The translations under genes and the position numbers were made by a program. Positions 9,274-17,587 of a stretch of DNA of 64,000 bases are shown here, piece after piece. Position 1 is the stretch's first letter; every line of letters begins with the position of its first letter. Origin of the DNA: JAXLXE01 sp046328115 (lineage in GTDB: Bacteria; Chloroflexota; UBA6077; JACCZL01); contig JAXLXE010000004.1 in assembly GCA_046328115.1 (NCBI GenBank), positions 124,001 through 188,000 on the forward strand. Direction: 5' to 3'. Under the pieces are notes generated by a model. It did not search any database. It was not told where the DNA came from and saw only the letters and a program-made list of their open reading frames with translations.

Positions 9274-10716
9274 TCAGCCGTTGTTCAGGGCGTGAGGGTG
9301 GCTCTCGCGGAGTCCAGCGTCGGTGATGCGCACGAAGCGGGCGCGCTCTTTGAGCTCCGTGAGCGTGTGCGCATTGACGTAGCTCATGCCAGAGCGGAGT
9401 CCGCCCACGAGCTGGTGGACGACCTGGGCAACGGTGCCCTTGTGGGGCACCACGGACTCAACGCCCTCCGGCACAACGCCGGCGGCGAGCTCGTCTAGCT
9501 GCTCCTCCGGGCGCTCGCGGCGGAGACGGTCGATGGCCACGGCGGCAGAAGCGGAGCCGCGGTAGACCTTGAAGCGGGCGCCGCCGCGAATGACCGTTGA
9601 CCCGGGGCTCTCCTCCGTACCCGCCAGCAGGCTGCCGACCATGACGGTGCTGGCGCCGGCGGCGAGCGCCTTGGCGATGTCACCCGCCATGCGGATGCCG
9701 CCATCGGCGATGACGGGTATCCCCGTGCGGGCGGCCTCTTCCGCGCACTGGAGCACGGCGGTGAGCTGGGGAACGCCGACGCCCGCCACAACGCGGGTGG
9801 TGCAGGCGGCGCCCGGCCCGACGCCGACCTTCACGGCGTCCGCACCGGCATCGATCAGGTCACGGACGCCCTCCGGTGTGGCAACGTTGCCCGAGACGAG
9901 ATCTACGCCGGGGAAGCGCCGCTTCACGTTGCGCGTGGCCTCGATGGCGTGCTCGGCGTGCCCATGCGCGATGTCCACCACCAGCACGTCCACTCCGGCG
10001 GCGACCAGCGCCTCCGCCCGCTCCAGATAGTCGCCCACGGCGCCGATGGCCGCGCCAACAAGCAGCCGGCCGCGGGCGTCGCGCGCGGCCCGGGAGTAGC
10101 CAGCCTGGCGCAGCACGTCCCGCGCGGTGACCAGCCCGCGCAGGCGCCCGGCCTCATCCACAAGCGGGAGCTTCTCCAGACGATGCTCGTGGAGGACGCG
10201 GCGCACGTCCTCCAGACTGGTGCCGATGGGGGCAGTGATGAGCGCGTCCCGGCCGGTCATGAGATCGGAGACGTGCTGGGCGGTGTCTTCCTGGAACAGC
10301 AGGTCACGCGTGGTGAGGATGCCCACCAGGGTCTGATCCTGCTGGATGACCAGGAGGCTGGACACCTCGCTGCGGCTCATCTGGGCGGAGGCCTCACCGA
10401 TGGTCCGCTCCGGCGCGATGGTGTGGACCTCGCGGACCACGAACTCCTCTGGGCGCTTGACGCGGCCGACCTCGGCGGCCTCCTCCTCGATGCTCATGAA
10501 CCGGTGGAGGATGCCAATGCCGCCCTCGTGCGCTAGCGCGATGGCCAGGCGGGCGTCCGTGACGGTGTCCATGTTGGCGCTGACGATGGGCACGCCCAGG
10601 CGGATGCCGCGGGTCAGGCAGGCGGAGGTGTCCACGTCGCGCCGGGACGCGATAGACGACCTGGCCGGCACCAGGAGCACGTCGTCATAGGTCAACGCCA
10701 ACGGGATGTCAAACAC
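9274..10716 (-). CDS. guaB: Inosine-5'-monophosphate dehydrogenase
   Basis: This 480-residue enzyme oxidises IMP to XMP with NAD+, the committed step of GTP synthesis. It shows the (beta/alpha)8 start LTYDDVLLVPARSS, an inserted CBS pair (about 95-210) with TSLEDVRRVLHEHRLEKLPL, the phosphate loop SGNVATPEGVRDLIDAGADA, and catalytic Cys305 in GPGAACTTRVVAGVGVPQ. MSYVNAHTLTEL near the end is also typical. Length is normal for bacterial GuaB. Translation starts at GTG 10716 with a TATAAT box only 9 nt upstream, so the mRNA leader is very short or absent. It diverges from the thrS leader. Confidence 0.96.
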   Translation of the reverse strand: MFDIPLALTYDDVLLVPARSSIASRRDVDTSACLTRGIRLGVPIVSANMDTVTDARLAIALAHEGGIGILHRFMSIEEEAAEVGRVKRPEEFVVREVHTIAPERTIGEASAQMSRSEVSSLLVIQQDQTLVGILTTRDLLFQEDTAQHVSDLMTGRDALITAPIGTSLEDVRRVLHEHRLEKLPLVDEAGRLRGLVTARDVLRQAGYSRAARDARGRLLVGAAIGAVGDYLERAEALVAAGVDVLVVDIAHGHAEHAIEATRNVKRRFPGVDLVSGNVATPEGVRDLIDAGADAVKVGVGPGAACTTRVVAGVGVPQLTAVLQCAEEAARTGIPVIADGGIRMAGDIAKALAAGASTVMVGSLLAGTEESPGSTVIRGGARFKVYRGSASAAVAIDRLRRERPEEQLDELAAGVVPEGVESVVPHKGTVAQVVHQLVGGLRSGMSYVNAHTLTELKERARFVRITDAGLRESHPHALNNG

Positions 10717-10725
10717 GGCGGCGGG

Positions 10726-10731
10726 ATTATA
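10726..10731 (-). promoter_or_regulatory. guaB -10 box, near-leaderless arrangement
   Basis: On the minus strand a perfect TATAAT occurs with only 9 bases before the GTG start of guaB. A transcript beginning about 7 nt after the box would have almost no 5' leader. No good -35 hexamer was found at 16-18 nt spacing. Confidence 0.5.
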
Positions 10732-10841
10732 GACGTAAGCCGGACGCGACCCGACGATTTATCACCGCACGGTAGGCACCGTCCCCGGGGCCGTCGGCAC
10801 CGCCCCGAACGACCCCCTTCCCTGGCACGGTCGCCGCGTCC

Positions 10842-10847
10842 TATGAT
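10842..10847 (+). promoter_or_regulatory. Possible -10 box for the thrS T-box transcript
   Basis: TATGAT lies just upstream of the structured thrS leader. A recognisable -35 box was not found, so this is a weak call based on position and one hexamer. Confidence 0.35.
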
Positions 10848-10867
10848 GTACGGACAATTCGCATAGC

Positions 10868-11112
10868 AGGCGTTGACCGGGACGAGTAGCCGCGTCCAGG
10901 GTCCCCAGAGAGCGAGGCCTCGGCTGTGAGCCTCGTGGCCCCGCGCGGAGAAAACCACCCGCTAGCCTGACCCGGAAACCGCGCGGCGGGAGTATGGGCT
11001 CACGGTGGCCCCGTTACCGGCCCACAGAGCCGCGGCGCCTGGTGCGCCGCGGGAACCCGGGTGGAACCACGATGCCCCGTCGTCCCGAGGACGGCGGGGC
11101 GTCGCCTTTTCA
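10868..11112 (+). ncRNA. T-box riboswitch (threonine) upstream of thrS
   Basis: The leader has the landmarks of a transcriptional T-box. GGACGAGTAG and CAGAGAGC near 10879-10914 match stem I signature regions. A purine-flanked ACC (Thr codon) at 10954-10956 is the likely specifier. A 9-bp stem is formed by 11030-11038 with 11044-11052. The T-box core GGGTGGAACCACG is at 11059-11071, with TGGA to pair with the uncharged tRNA end. The terminator is a 12-bp stem (11074-11085 with 11089-11100, one G-T wobble) followed by TTTT at 11107. Uncharged tRNA-Thr would favour the antiterminator and thrS expression. The fit of codon ACC to the downstream threonyl-tRNA synthetase supports the call. Confidence 0.88.
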
Positions 11113-11156
11113 TGCCGCGCGCGGTCCGGCTGGACCCACGCAGAACGGAGGCCGGT

Positions 11157-12923
11157 ATGTCACACGGTGGCCACCACGATCTGAACGACCTCGAGATCCT
11201 GCGTCACAGCACGGCTCATGTGATGGCCAAGGCGGTCCAGCGGTTGTATCCGGGATCGCGGCTCGGCATCGGCCCAACGATCGAGGACGGCTTCTACTAC
11301 GACATCGACGTGGCGGGGAAGCAGCTTTCCGTGGACGACCTGCCGGCGATCGAAGAGGAGATGCGCCAGATCATCGGCGCGGATGAGGCGTTCGTGCGCC
11401 GCGAGATCCCACGCGATGAGGCCGTGAAGCTTCTGGGCGGCAAGGGCGAGCACTACAAGGTGGAGATCGTGGAGGGCGTGGGCGCGGACGAGTCCATCAC
11501 CTTCTACGACACGGGCAGCGACTGGACTGACCTGTGCCGGGGGCCCCACGTCTCGAGCAGCGGACGGATCCCCGCGTTCAAGCTGCTCAGCGTGGCGGGC
11601 GCATACTGGCGTGGCGACGAGAAGCGGCCGATGCTGCAGCGGATCTACGGCACCGCCTGGCACAGCCAGGAGGATCTGGACCAGTACCTGTGGCGGCTGG
11701 AGGAGGCGCGCAAGCGCGACCACCGACTCCTGGGCCGGGAGCTTGACCTGTTCAGCATCTCGGAGGACGTAGGGCCGGGGTTGATCCTGTGGCATCCGAA
11801 GGGCGCCGCGATCCGTGTGGAGGCGGAGGACTTCAGCCGACGCGCCCACCTGGCGAACGGCTACGAGTGGGTGTTTACTCCGCACGTGGGGCGCTCGCGC
11901 CTGTGGGAGACCTCGGGGCACCTGGGCTTCTACAAGGAGAACATGTACTCATCCATGGACGTGGAGGGGGATGAGTACTACGTGAAGCCCATGAACTGCC
12001 CGTTTCACATCCAGATCTATCGGAGCCACCTGCGCTCCTACCGCGAGCTCCCGAAACGCTACGCGGAGTTTGGCGCGGTGTACCGCTTCGAGCGGAGCGG
12101 CGTACTTCACGGGCTCACCCGCGTGCGGGGCTTCACGCAGGACGACGCCCACATCTTCTGCCGGGACGATCAGGTCGAGGATGAGATCGGGCGGGCGCTG
12201 GACTTCTCGATGTACGTGCTGCGCTCGTTCGGGCTGAGCGATTTCACGGCCTATGTCTCCACCCGGCCGGAGAAGTACGTGGGCGACCCAGCCACGTGGG
12301 ATCGAGCCACCGAGGCACTGAAGCGGGCGACCGAGGCGCAGGGGGTCCCGTATGAGGTGGACGAAGGCGGCGGCGCGTTTTACGGACCCAAGGTGGACCT
12401 GAAGGTGCGGGACGCGCTCAATCGGGAGTGGCAGCTCAGCACGGTGCAGTTTGACTTCAACGAGCCGGAGCGCTTCGGCCTGGAGTACATCGGCGAGGAC
12501 GGGCAGCCGCACCGCCCATTCATGGTGCACCGGGCGCTCTTCGGGAGCATGGAGCGGTTCTTTGGGATCCTGATAGAGCACTACGCGGGTGCGTTTCCGC
12601 TCTGGCTGGCTCCGTTGCAGGTGGTACTGGTGCCGATTGCTGATCGGCACGCGGAGTACGCGGAGCAGGCCGCGGCGGAGCTCCGGGCCGAGGGTTTCCG
12701 CGTGGAGGTAGATGCCCGGCGGGAGCGGATGCAGAACAAGATCCGCCAGGCGGAGACCCAAAGAGTCCCCTACATCCTCGTCATGGGCGACCGCGACGTG
12801 GAGGGCGGCACAGTATCCGTTCGGGCCCGTGGAGAGGGTGACCTGGGCGCGATGGCGCGGGCGGACTTTCTGGCGCGAGTGCGCCAGGAGCGGGAGAGCC
12901 GGAGCACGGCCGCTACGCCCTAG
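11157..12923 (+). CDS. thrS: Threonyl-tRNA synthetase lacking the TGS domain
   Basis: This 588-residue class II synthetase charges tRNA-Thr. GGAGG lies 5 nt before ATG 11157, ruling out the earlier in-frame starts inside the T-box terminator. The protein opens directly with the editing (SAD) domain, whose metal-like HSTAH motif is at about residues 18-22 and DLCRGPH near 125. The usual 60-residue N-terminal TGS domain is absent. Class II motifs and the zinc ligand MNCPFH follow, with FERSGVLHGLTRVRGFTQDD in the core, then a normal anticodon-binding domain. Expression is probably controlled by the T-box leader. Its stop overlaps the stop of the opposing VOC gene. Confidence 0.95.
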   Translation: MSHGGHHDLNDLEILRHSTAHVMAKAVQRLYPGSRLGIGPTIEDGFYYDIDVAGKQLSVDDLPAIEEEMRQIIGADEAFVRREIPRDEAVKLLGGKGEHYKVEIVEGVGADESITFYDTGSDWTDLCRGPHVSSSGRIPAFKLLSVAGAYWRGDEKRPMLQRIYGTAWHSQEDLDQYLWRLEEARKRDHRLLGRELDLFSISEDVGPGLILWHPKGAAIRVEAEDFSRRAHLANGYEWVFTPHVGRSRLWETSGHLGFYKENMYSSMDVEGDEYYVKPMNCPFHIQIYRSHLRSYRELPKRYAEFGAVYRFERSGVLHGLTRVRGFTQDDAHIFCRDDQVEDEIGRALDFSMYVLRSFGLSDFTAYVSTRPEKYVGDPATWDRATEALKRATEAQGVPYEVDEGGGAFYGPKVDLKVRDALNREWQLSTVQFDFNEPERFGLEYIGEDGQPHRPFMVHRALFGSMERFFGILIEHYAGAFPLWLAPLQVVLVPIADRHAEYAEQAAAELRAEGFRVEVDARRERMQNKIRQAETQRVPYILVMGDRDVEGGTVSVRARGEGDLGAMARADFLARVRQERESRSTAATP

Positions 12924-13312
12924 CACGGCGGCCTCACCTCACACATCAGCCCGAGCGTGTTGTCCTCTGAGTCACGGAAGAAGGCCATCCACAGGTCATG
13001 GTCTGGTAGGCGGGCGATCTCCCGCGGCTCGTGCTCGAAGCGCACGCCACGCTCCAGGAGCGTGGCGTGCGCCCGCTGGATGTCTGGTACCTTGAAGTAG
13101 AGGATGGACGTGGGATGGTCAAACTCTGGCTTCTCGGGCTTGCTAAGCATCAAGCGCACACCGTCGCAGTCGAAGAAGGCGAGGCCGGGGAACTGGAACA
13201 GGAAGCGCATGCCGAGCGTGTCGCGGTAGAAGGCGGTGGCCCGCTCCACGTCCCGCGCGGTGACCGCGATCTGGCCGACGGTGGAAAGCGCAAAAGGCGA
13301 ATCTGCTGGCAC
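12920..13312 (-). CDS. VOC superfamily (glyoxalase-like) protein
   Basis: This protein of about 130 residues has the VOC fold pattern: VGQIAVTARDVERATAFYRD, TLGMRFLFQFPGLAFFDCDG, then a second half ending in AFFRDSEDNTLGLM. Start GTG 13312 is chosen because GGAG sits 7 nt upstream; longer in-frame starts at 13330 or 13405 would run into the divergent marR gene. It faces marR across an 82-bp gap containing a perfect palindrome, so it is probably repressed by that MarR protein. A role in handling an electrophile or antibiotic is possible but not shown. Confidence 0.82.
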   Translation of the reverse strand: MPADSPFALSTVGQIAVTARDVERATAFYRDTLGMRFLFQFPGLAFFDCDGVRLMLSKPEKPEFDHPTSILYFKVPDIQRAHATLLERGVRFEHEPREIARLPDHDLWMAFFRDSEDNTLGLMCEVRPPC

Positions 13313-13358
13313 GGCAACGCTCCATTCCACCCGGCGCGTAGTGCACCGGAACAGTTCA

Positions 13359-13371
13359 TTAGCACTGCTAA
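13359..13371. promoter_or_regulatory. Palindromic operator candidate in VOC/marR divergent gap
   Basis: TTAGCACTGCTAA is a perfect inverted repeat of 6-bp arms around a central C, the usual size and A/T-flanked form of MarR-family sites. It lies between the divergent VOC and marR starts, so one dimer could control both genes. Confidence 0.55.
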
Positions 13372-13394
13372 GTAAATCGTAACGGGCGGGAGGC

Positions 13395-13832
13395 GTGGCG
13401 ACCAACCAGACAGATCTCCATCAGCTTGCAGACCGTCTACACTCCGCGGCGATCCACCTGTTGCGCCGGCTGCGCCGAGAGGACGACGCCAGCGGATTGA
13501 CGGCGCCGCGGCTTTCGGCGCTCTCGGTGGTGGTATTCACCGGGCCGATCTCGCTGGGTGCGCTGGCGCGGGCTGAGCAGGTGCGACCGCCCACGATGAC
13601 GAGAATCGTGGCGGCGCTGGAACGAGCTGGGCTGGTGGAGCGGACTCCTGGAGCGGACCGACGGGTGGCGCTGATCGCGGCTACAGAGGCAGGCGCCCGA
13701 CTGTTGGAGGCGGGGCGCCAACGGCGGACCTCTCGGCTAGCAGAGCATCTCGAGACACTGAGCGGCGGGGAGCTAGGCGCGCTGGCCGTGGCGGCGGAGG
13801 CGATGGAGAGGGTCTCGAAAGCCTCAGACTAG
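13395..13832 (+). CDS. MarR family transcriptional regulator
   Basis: This 145-residue winged-helix protein has the MarR recognition region QVRPPTMTRIVAALERAGLV followed by the wing ERTPGADRRVALIAATEAG. The start is GTG 13395, the first start after an in-frame stop at 13380. A GGAGG is present but only 1 nt from the start, so initiation may use another mode. It is divergent from a VOC gene with a shared palindrome, a common arrangement in which a MarR repressor controls itself and a ligand-detoxifying enzyme. The ligand is unknown. Confidence 0.88.
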   Translation: MATNQTDLHQLADRLHSAAIHLLRRLRREDDASGLTAPRLSALSVVVFTGPISLGALARAEQVRPPTMTRIVAALERAGLVERTPGADRRVALIAATEAGARLLEAGRQRRTSRLAEHLETLSGGELGALAVAAEAMERVSKASD

Positions 13833-13841
13833 CACGGGAAA

Positions 13842-13879
13842 GCCCAGGGCCCAGCCGCGTCCGCGGCTGGGCCCTGGGC
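13842..13879. terminator. Bidirectional terminator hairpin
   Basis: A perfect 18-bp stem (13842-13859 with 13862-13879) encloses a 2-base centre. It sits between the convergent ends of marR and the DapA-like gene. There is no long T-tract on either side, as with other terminator-like hairpins in this window. Confidence 0.75.
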
Positions 13880-13893
13880 AAGGAAAGGAGCGG

Positions 13894-14805
13894 CTAGACG
13901 CCGACGGCGGCGCGGGCGTTGAAGCCCGCCGCGATGCAAGCTTGGACGTACGCTCGGGCTTCCTCATCCGACATGGTCGGCAGCGGGGCGGTCACGTACG
14001 GCTTGCAGAGGCCCAGGTGGGCGGCCAGCACCTTGGTGCTGTGCAGGCTGGCGCGCCCGCGCACGCGGAGGACCCGGTCCATCCGGCGCTGGCAATCGTA
14101 GGCGGCGGCGATGTCACCGCGCTGGCTGGCGGCGTACATATCCGCCATCAGGCGCGGATCAGCATTGCCGTAGCCGGGGATCAGGCCATCCGCGCCGGCG
14201 ATGAGGCTGGTGGCGGCCAGCGCGAGATTGCCCTGGAGCACGATGAAGTCCTCGCGCGGTCGCTCCAGCAGGGTCTGCTGGACCTCCGCCCAATCGCCGG
14301 AGCTGTCCTTGACCCCGATGATGCGGCTGTCGCTGCCGAGCTTCTGGAGGACCTCCGCCTTGACCATGACCTTCGTGGTCTGCGGGATGTTGTAGACGAG
14401 GATAGGGAGATCGGCGGCGTCGGCGAGGCGGCGGTAGTAACCGACGAGGTCGTCCGTGTTGTAGCCGCCGAAGTAGTAGGGCGGCGCGGCGACGTAGGCC
14501 TGGAGGCCGGCACCTGAGAGCAGCCGCATGTCATCAATGACCCGGGCGGCGCTGGGCTGGATGACGCCGGCGATGACCGGGACGCGACCGCGAGCGGTCT
14601 CCACGGCGACCTCCACGGCCTCGCGGCGCACGGCGTCGCGCAGGCAGGGACCCTCACCGTTCGAGCCAAGCATGAAGATGCCGTCTACGCCGTTCTCGAT
14701 CTGGTAGTCGACCACGCGGGCCATGCCGGCGCGATCGAGGGTTTCGTCCTCGTTGAGGGCGGTGATCGTGGGCGGGATGATGCCGAAGAACTTTCGCTTT
14801 GCCAT
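13894..14805 (-). CDS. DapA/NanA family aldolase-lyase
   Basis: This 303-residue class I aldolase-family TIM barrel has Schiff-base Lys166 in IIGVKDSSGD and the conserved Tyr138 in ILVYNIPQTT. The substrate-carboxylate loop reads GSNGEGP rather than the GTTGE of true DapA. ATG 14805 follows GGAGG by 5 nt; an upstream ATG at 14850 is less likely. The change in the loop and the lack of lysine genes nearby suggest a role other than dihydrodipicolinate synthase, such as a keto-acid sugar aldolase or dehydratase. It is transcribed alone. Confidence 0.85.
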   Translation of the reverse strand: MAKRKFFGIIPPTITALNEDETLDRAGMARVVDYQIENGVDGIFMLGSNGEGPCLRDAVRREAVEVAVETARGRVPVIAGVIQPSAARVIDDMRLLSGAGLQAYVAAPPYYFGGYNTDDLVGYYRRLADAADLPILVYNIPQTTKVMVKAEVLQKLGSDSRIIGVKDSSGDWAEVQQTLLERPREDFIVLQGNLALAATSLIAGADGLIPGYGNADPRLMADMYAASQRGDIAAAYDCQRRMDRVLRVRGRASLHSTKVLAAHLGLCKPYVTAPLPTMSDEEARAYVQACIAAGFNARAAVGV

Positions 14806-14984
14806 CTTGACCTCCGGGGCGTACAGGCTACACCGGATGGCCGGGTGCATGCTCGACTGTCATCCTGCCGACACTTGGACCTGAACCCGGAACTTCCGCG
14901 TCCCTCTGGAACGTTTTCCCGAGTGATGGGTGCGCGGGTCATCCGTGACGACCGGGCACCCGAATGTTCGATGGAGCTACTCCC

Positions 14985-15827
14985 ATGAACGGCCGACTGG
15001 CGATCATCGCCTCTGGACTTCTTCTGGCAACGGCTTGTACCCCCGCTGAGCCGCCCCGCGCGGCGGAGCCGACAAGGCCTACGACCGCGTCTGCGCCGGT
15101 GGTGGTCAGCAGCAAGCCGGCCGGGGAGAGCAAGCCTGAGCTGCCCAAGCCGCAGGTGGTGGCGACGGCGATCGCCGCGCCGCCGGCCCAGAAGCCGGCG
15201 GAGCAGCCGAAGCCGGCCGCAAATCCAGCGGCGAACCCGCGGGAGGAGCTGACCAGCGCGTTCCGTGGCTGGGGGACCACGAAGTCGTTCCGCGCGAAGA
15301 TCACGACCACGGGGATCCCGGGCATCGAGCAGTCAGAGATGAAGATTGAGGTGGCGATGCCGGACCGGTTCCACTCTGACAACGGCCGCATGGAGATGAT
15401 CAAGGTCGGCCAGGACCTATTTGTGAAGCTGCCCACCGGCTGGCAGAAGATCAGCCAGAACATGGACATAGACCTGGCGAACCCGAAGAAGTTCGAGGCG
15501 GAGATCGGGGCGCAGACGGACGTCCGCCTGGTGGGGGCGGATGTGTTCGAGGGCACTCCCTGCAAGGTATACGAGTACACGTCTACCCTGGGCGCCGCGG
15601 GCCAGACGGCACCGCCGCAGAATGTGAACCCGGCCGTGGCGAAGGCGCTCGCCAAGGCAGAGGCGAATGCGCCATCCAAGCCGCAGTCCTACACCGCGAA
15701 GGTCTGGATTGCCGTGGCTGACAACCTGCCGCGGAAGGCAGAGAGCAAGGACCCCAGCTCAGATGTGAAGTCGACGATTGTGTACTACGACTTCAACGCG
15801 CCCATCACGATCAACCCGCCGATCTAG
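14985..15827 (+). CDS. Lipoprotein with LolA/LppX-like domain
   Basis: This 280-residue protein starts at ATG 14985, with GGAG 8 nt upstream. The signal ends in a lipobox LLLATAC, so Cys18 is the probable lipidated residue. A Pro/Ala/Lys-rich linker to about residue 85 is followed by a folded region containing FRAKITTTGIPGIEQSEMKI, PDRFHSDNGRMEMIKVGQDL and GWQKISQNMD. This pattern resembles outer-membrane sorting-protein-like or LppX-type lipid-binding lipoproteins. It would sit on the outer face of the membrane. The resemblance is by pattern only; the function is not established. Confidence 0.75.
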   Translation: MNGRLAIIASGLLLATACTPAEPPRAAEPTRPTTASAPVVVSSKPAGESKPELPKPQVVATAIAAPPAQKPAEQPKPAANPAANPREELTSAFRGWGTTKSFRAKITTTGIPGIEQSEMKIEVAMPDRFHSDNGRMEMIKVGQDLFVKLPTGWQKISQNMDIDLANPKKFEAEIGAQTDVRLVGADVFEGTPCKVYEYTSTLGAAGQTAPPQNVNPAVAKALAKAEANAPSKPQSYTAKVWIAVADNLPRKAESKDPSSDVKSTIVYYDFNAPITINPPI

Positions 15828-15864
15828 TCACCGCGTCGCGGCGCGCTCAACGGCGCGGGCCCGC

Positions 15865-16584
15865 CTACCTGGTGGGCTCGCGCTGGTACACCGTGTAGAG
15901 CCCGGGGGTGGAGATGGTGGCGGCGACGATGTTGTTGACCGGATCGTTGGCCTGTTTCGCCACGGCGACCCAGCGCTGCCTGTCCACATCGAAGAATGCG
16001 AGGCCGAGCCGTGATTCGTCCATGCCCACGATGTCAGCATCGGCGTAGTTGATCGCCAGATTGACCTCCGCCGGAAGCGCGGTCAGCACCTCGCCCTCGC
16101 AGGTGCCCGCGGCAAGGAGCAACCGCAGATCACCCACGACCGGGCCTGGTGGCTCGCCGGCGCCGAGGTCTACCGGAAGCTGAACGGCGAAGCGGACGGA
16201 CCGGGGCATGGTGGCAAAGACGCGGACGGTTACGCGGCCGCCGGAGGAGCGGAAGGCCATGTCCTGGCCGGGCGTTGAGCAGACGGCCGGTGGCCTGGGC
16301 TCGGGGAGGGCCTTAGCGGGCGGGATGTAAGGCGCGGGCTCCTCTTCATCCTCGTTGTCGTTCCGGTTCGAGTTGCCATTTCCGTTGCCGTTGCCATTGT
16401 CCAGGCCAGCTTTGCGATCCCGATCTTTCTCAGGATGGCGGGGGGCGGCGAGCGCGGTACCGACGCTGGGCGCGTTGAACTGACCGGTGAAGTGAGAGAG
16501 GTCTGACGCGAGAAGTAGGGCCATCAGCACCAGCACGGCAAGACGAGCGTGACGCGGGCGGGAGTCGCCAAGGGGATCGAACAA
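15865..16584 (-). CDS. Secreted protein with Asn/Gly linker, paralog of 16716-17495
   Basis: This 239-residue protein has an N-terminal hydrophobic segment (LAVLVLMALLLASDLS) and a linker rich in Asn, Gly, Asp and Glu near 60-85. Its C-terminal domain begins CSTPGQDMAFRSSGGRVTVR and ends STPGLYTVY. The same domain ends the next gene, so the two are tandem paralogs. TTG 16584 is preceded by GGAG at 6 nt. The C-terminal beta-rich domain with its closing GLYTVY strand may be an adhesive or surface module, but I recognise no named family. It is cotranscribed with, or shortly downstream of, its paralog. Confidence 0.75.
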   Translation of the reverse strand: MFDPLGDSRPRHARLAVLVLMALLLASDLSHFTGQFNAPSVGTALAAPRHPEKDRDRKAGLDNGNGNGNGNSNRNDNEDEEEPAPYIPPAKALPEPRPPAVCSTPGQDMAFRSSGGRVTVRVFATMPRSVRFAVQLPVDLGAGEPPGPVVGDLRLLLAAGTCEGEVLTALPAEVNLAINYADADIVGMDESRLGLAFFDVDRQRWVAVAKQANDPVNNIVAATISTPGLYTVYQREPTR

Positions 16585-16663
16585 ACCGTACTCCGTGGAC
16601 GTGGGCGTGCCGATTCAGGATACCAGGTGGGCTGGCCGGGGGCACCGCGGCCGCGGCGCAAAG

Positions 16664-16693
16664 AGGCCCGCCCACCACACGGTGAGCGGGCCT
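16664..16693 (-). terminator. Hairpin after the Asn-linker protein gene
   Basis: AGGCCCGC pairs with GCGGGCCT, with an inner CACC/GGTG stem, making a 30-base hairpin. It lies between the two paralogous minus-strand genes, just after the stop at 16716, and could reduce readthrough into the second paralog. Confidence 0.5.
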
Positions 16694-16715
16694 CTAGAGC
16701 CTGAGCGGTCAGACC

Positions 16716-17495
16716 CTACTTCTGGTAGATGACGTAGAAGCCCATCTCAGTAATTGTGGCAGAGACGTAGTTCGCGCCCGGGTCCGGGGCCTGCTTGTCC
16801 ACGTCGTTCCACTTATTGTCCTGCTGGTCAAGCCGTGCCACCTTGAAGTTGGCTTCGTTCAGGCCACCGGCATCGCCATCGCTGTAACGGACGCCCAGGT
16901 TCACCTCACGCGGGAGCGTGGCCAGGCCGGAGCCATCGCACTGCTCCGCTAGGAGCTGGAACAGCAGGCCATCCACGCGAGTCCCAGGGGTGGCGGGCAC
17001 CGACGATGCATCGATGGGCATCCGCACGCGGACCTTCACACCGATGGGCATGCTACCAAACACGCGGACGCTGACCCGCCCATCATCTGAGGTGAAGGCC
17101 ATCTCAGAGCCCGGGCTGGAGCAGGAGGGGGCCGGGGGTGCCGCCGGGGCGGCGGGTCGCTGGACTATGACAGCGGGCGCCGGGGTCCCGTTATCCCCAT
17201 TGTCGTTCTTGTTCTTGTTGCCGTTGTGGTTCTTGTTGTCGTTCCCGTTGTCATTTCCGTTGTGGTTGCAGTCGCCGTTGTCGTTGCCATTGTTCTGGCA
17301 GCCGCCGCCACCGTTGTCATTGCCGCACCCACTCTTGCGGTGATCGGAGCAGTCACCGCGAACCAACGTTGCGCCATCCGACGCGGCAAGCGCGGCCCCA
17401 TCCGAGGTTCGGGGTCCCGGCTGGGCGGAAAAAAGCGGTCCAACCGCGACCACCGCGATCGTTATGAATACGAGGGCTAAGCGAAGCGCTCCCAC
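16716..17495 (-). CDS. Secreted protein with long Asn/Asp/Gly/Lys linker
   Basis: This 259-residue protein starts at GTG 17495, with GGGAGG 8 nt upstream; that start gives a clean signal segment GALRLALVFITIAVVAVG. A roughly 50-residue linker made almost only of Asn, Asp, Gly, Lys and His follows. The C-terminal domain (CSSPGSEMAFTSDDGRVSVR to EMGFYVIYQK) matches the paralog at 15865-16584. Asn codons are unusually dense for this GC-rich DNA, so the linker has been kept by selection or expanded by repeat slippage. It diverges from a MarR gene. The function is unknown. Confidence 0.75.
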   Translation of the reverse strand: MGALRLALVFITIAVVAVGPLFSAQPGPRTSDGAALAASDGATLVRGDCSDHRKSGCGNDNGGGGCQNNGNDNGDCNHNGNDNGNDNKNHNGNKNKNDNGDNGTPAPAVIVQRPAAPAAPPAPSCSSPGSEMAFTSDDGRVSVRVFGSMPIGVKVRVRMPIDASSVPATPGTRVDGLLFQLLAEQCDGSGLATLPREVNLGVRYSDGDAGGLNEANFKVARLDQQDNKWNDVDKQAPDPGANYVSATITEMGFYVIYQK

Positions 17496-17570
17496 GCGTC
17501 GAACCTCCCTGACTGTCTGAGCTGTCCTCTGCTCCGCGCAGAGTAGCACAAAACGCGCACTCGACGCAGG

Positions 17571-17587
17571 CGTCCGTCATACGGACG
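17571..17587. promoter_or_regulatory. Palindromic operator candidate upstream of marR
   Basis: CGTCCGTCATACGGACG is a perfect 7-bp inverted repeat around CAT. It lies between the divergent secreted-protein gene (start 17495) and the MarR gene (start 17694). A TATACT box follows at 17608-17613. Size and location fit a MarR-family operator. Confidence 0.5.

Noticed and set aside
13894..14805. Naming the DapA-like gene dapA
   Set aside because: The substrate loop differs from true DapA and no lysine genes are near, so only the family is given.
17165..17345. Short tandem repeats resembling a CRISPR or satellite array
   Set aside because: The units encode the Asn/Asp/Gly linker of an exported protein in frame; there are no spacer-repeat alternations.
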